Shown piece after piece: positions 4,566 through 5,139 of a DNA stretch of 5,139 bases. The notes under the pieces were generated by a model that did no database searches, was not told the DNA's origin, and was given only the letters and a program-made list of their open reading frames with translations. This stretch comes from Chloroflexota bacterium (GTDB lineage: Bacteria > Chloroflexota > Limnocylindria > Limnocylindrales > CSP1-4): NCBI GenBank assembly GCA_021790375.1, contig JAJYEB010000161.1, positions 1-5,139 of the forward strand. Reading direction: 5' to 3'. The translations under genes and the position numbers were made by a program. Every line of letters starts with the position of its first letter. Within the stretch, counting starts at the first letter, position 1.

Positions 4566-5139
4566 CCGCCATCGCGCAGCCGTTCGCGCCGGCCCGGCCG
4601 CGGCCAACCGCGCGGCGCCGCATCGGCGTCCTGGTCGACCGCTGGGGGCTCGCGGCGTACACCGTCGCCGCGGTCGCCTACCTGCTGATGCCGATCGCGG
4701 TGATGATCGCGTTCAGCTTCAACGAGCAGGTCGGCAAGTTCAACTACGAGTGGCACGCGTTCTCGCTGGCGGCGTGGGCGAACCCCTTCGGGCGCCCCGG
4801 CCTCGGCTCGGCGATCGAGACGAGCCTGCAGATCGCCTTCCTCTCGACGCTGGCCGCCACCACGCTCGGCACGCTGATCGCGGTCTCCCTCACGCGCTAC
4901 CAGTTCCCCGGCCGGTCGGCCACGAACCTGTTCATCTTCGTGCCCATGGCCACGCCCGAGATCGTGATGGGCGCCAGCCTGCTCACCCTGTTCGTCAACA
5001 CCGCGCAGGCGCCCTTCGACACGATCATCCCCAAGGGGCTCCTCTTCCCCCTGGGGTTCAACACGATCCTGATCGCGCACATCATGTTCAACATCAGCTA
5101 CGTCGTGGTGACCGTGAAGGCGCGCATGGCGGGGTTCGA
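4562..5139 (+). CDS. potC: Polyamine-type ABC transporter permease 2 (PotC-like), N-terminal 192 residues (cut by window end)
   Basis: This is the second half of the membrane pore. The frame runs open from the ATG at 4562 to the window edge: 192 complete codons of a family usually about 260-290 aa. A Pro/Arg-rich cytoplasmic N-terminus (1-27) is followed by membrane segments at about 30-52, 85-110, 122-147 and 165-186. Motifs typical of PotC are visible: IAFSFNE (49-55), the LTRYQFPGR stretch (110-118) with SLTRY at the end of segment 2, PMATPEIVMGASL (128-140), and the end of segment 4 running into VTVKARMAGF (183-192), which immediately precedes the EAA motif in this family. That motif lies just beyond the edge, so whether this permease also has an insertion cannot be seen. 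The start overlaps the permease 1 stop by four bases. Confidence 0.93.
   Translation, partial: MTAIAQPFAPARPRPTARRRIGVLVDRWGLAAYTVAAVAYLLMPIAVMIAFSFNEQVGKFNYEWHAFSLAAWANPFGRPGLGSAIETSLQIAFLSTLAATTLGTLIAVSLTRYQFPGRSATNLFIFVPMATPEIVMGASLLTLFVNTAQAPFDTIIPKGLLFPLGFNTILIAHIMFNISYVVVTVKARMAGF

Overview
The window holds one side of a divergent gene pair in a very GC-rich bacterial genome (roughly two thirds G+C, with G or C at most third codon positions). On the minus strand, running off the left edge, is the N-terminal part of an Mrp/ApbC-type P-loop ATPase. On the plus strand is a four-gene polyamine-type ABC importer in the order ATPase, substrate-binding lipoprotein, permease 1, permease 2 (potA-potD-potB-potC like). 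The last gene is cut by the right edge. The importer most resembles the actinobacterial/Chloroflexota branch of the family: the binding protein has a twin-arginine plus lipobox leader and a long Ala/Ser/Pro/Thr linker, a WQSG...GVGYS motif, and the permease has a DLYA variant of the EAA motif. My best guess is an uncultured Chloroflexota (Limnocylindria-like) or a related high-GC lineage. This is inference; the window has no taxonomic marker.

Layout: 1-546 (minus) mrp, partial; 547-986 divergent intergenic region with a strong sigma70-like promoter (TTGACA 867-872, TATACT 892-897), several short inverted repeats upstream of it and a stem-loop at the predicted 5' end of the transcript; 987-2114 ATPase; 2165-3466 binding protein; 3480-3513 a GC-rich hairpin in the only sizeable gap inside the operon; 3540-4565 permease 1; 4562-5139+ permease 2, overlapping permease 1 by 4 bases.

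How it works together: the lipoprotein, anchored outside the membrane, captures a cationic substrate (spermidine/putrescine-like) and delivers it to the two permeases, while two copies of the ATPase drive transport from inside. The hairpin after the binding-protein gene has no T-run and probably lets the binding protein be made in excess over the permeases.

The most unusual thing in the window is in permease 1. Its cytoplasmic EAA loop, the coupling element that docks into the ATPase, is split by about 47 extra residues. These form a hydrophobic helical hairpin whose first helix carries five glycines at an exact 4-residue spacing (204, 208, 212, 216, 220), a glycine zipper. The two halves of the EAA motif are intact in the same frame on either side. 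I do not recall this arrangement in any described polyamine permease.
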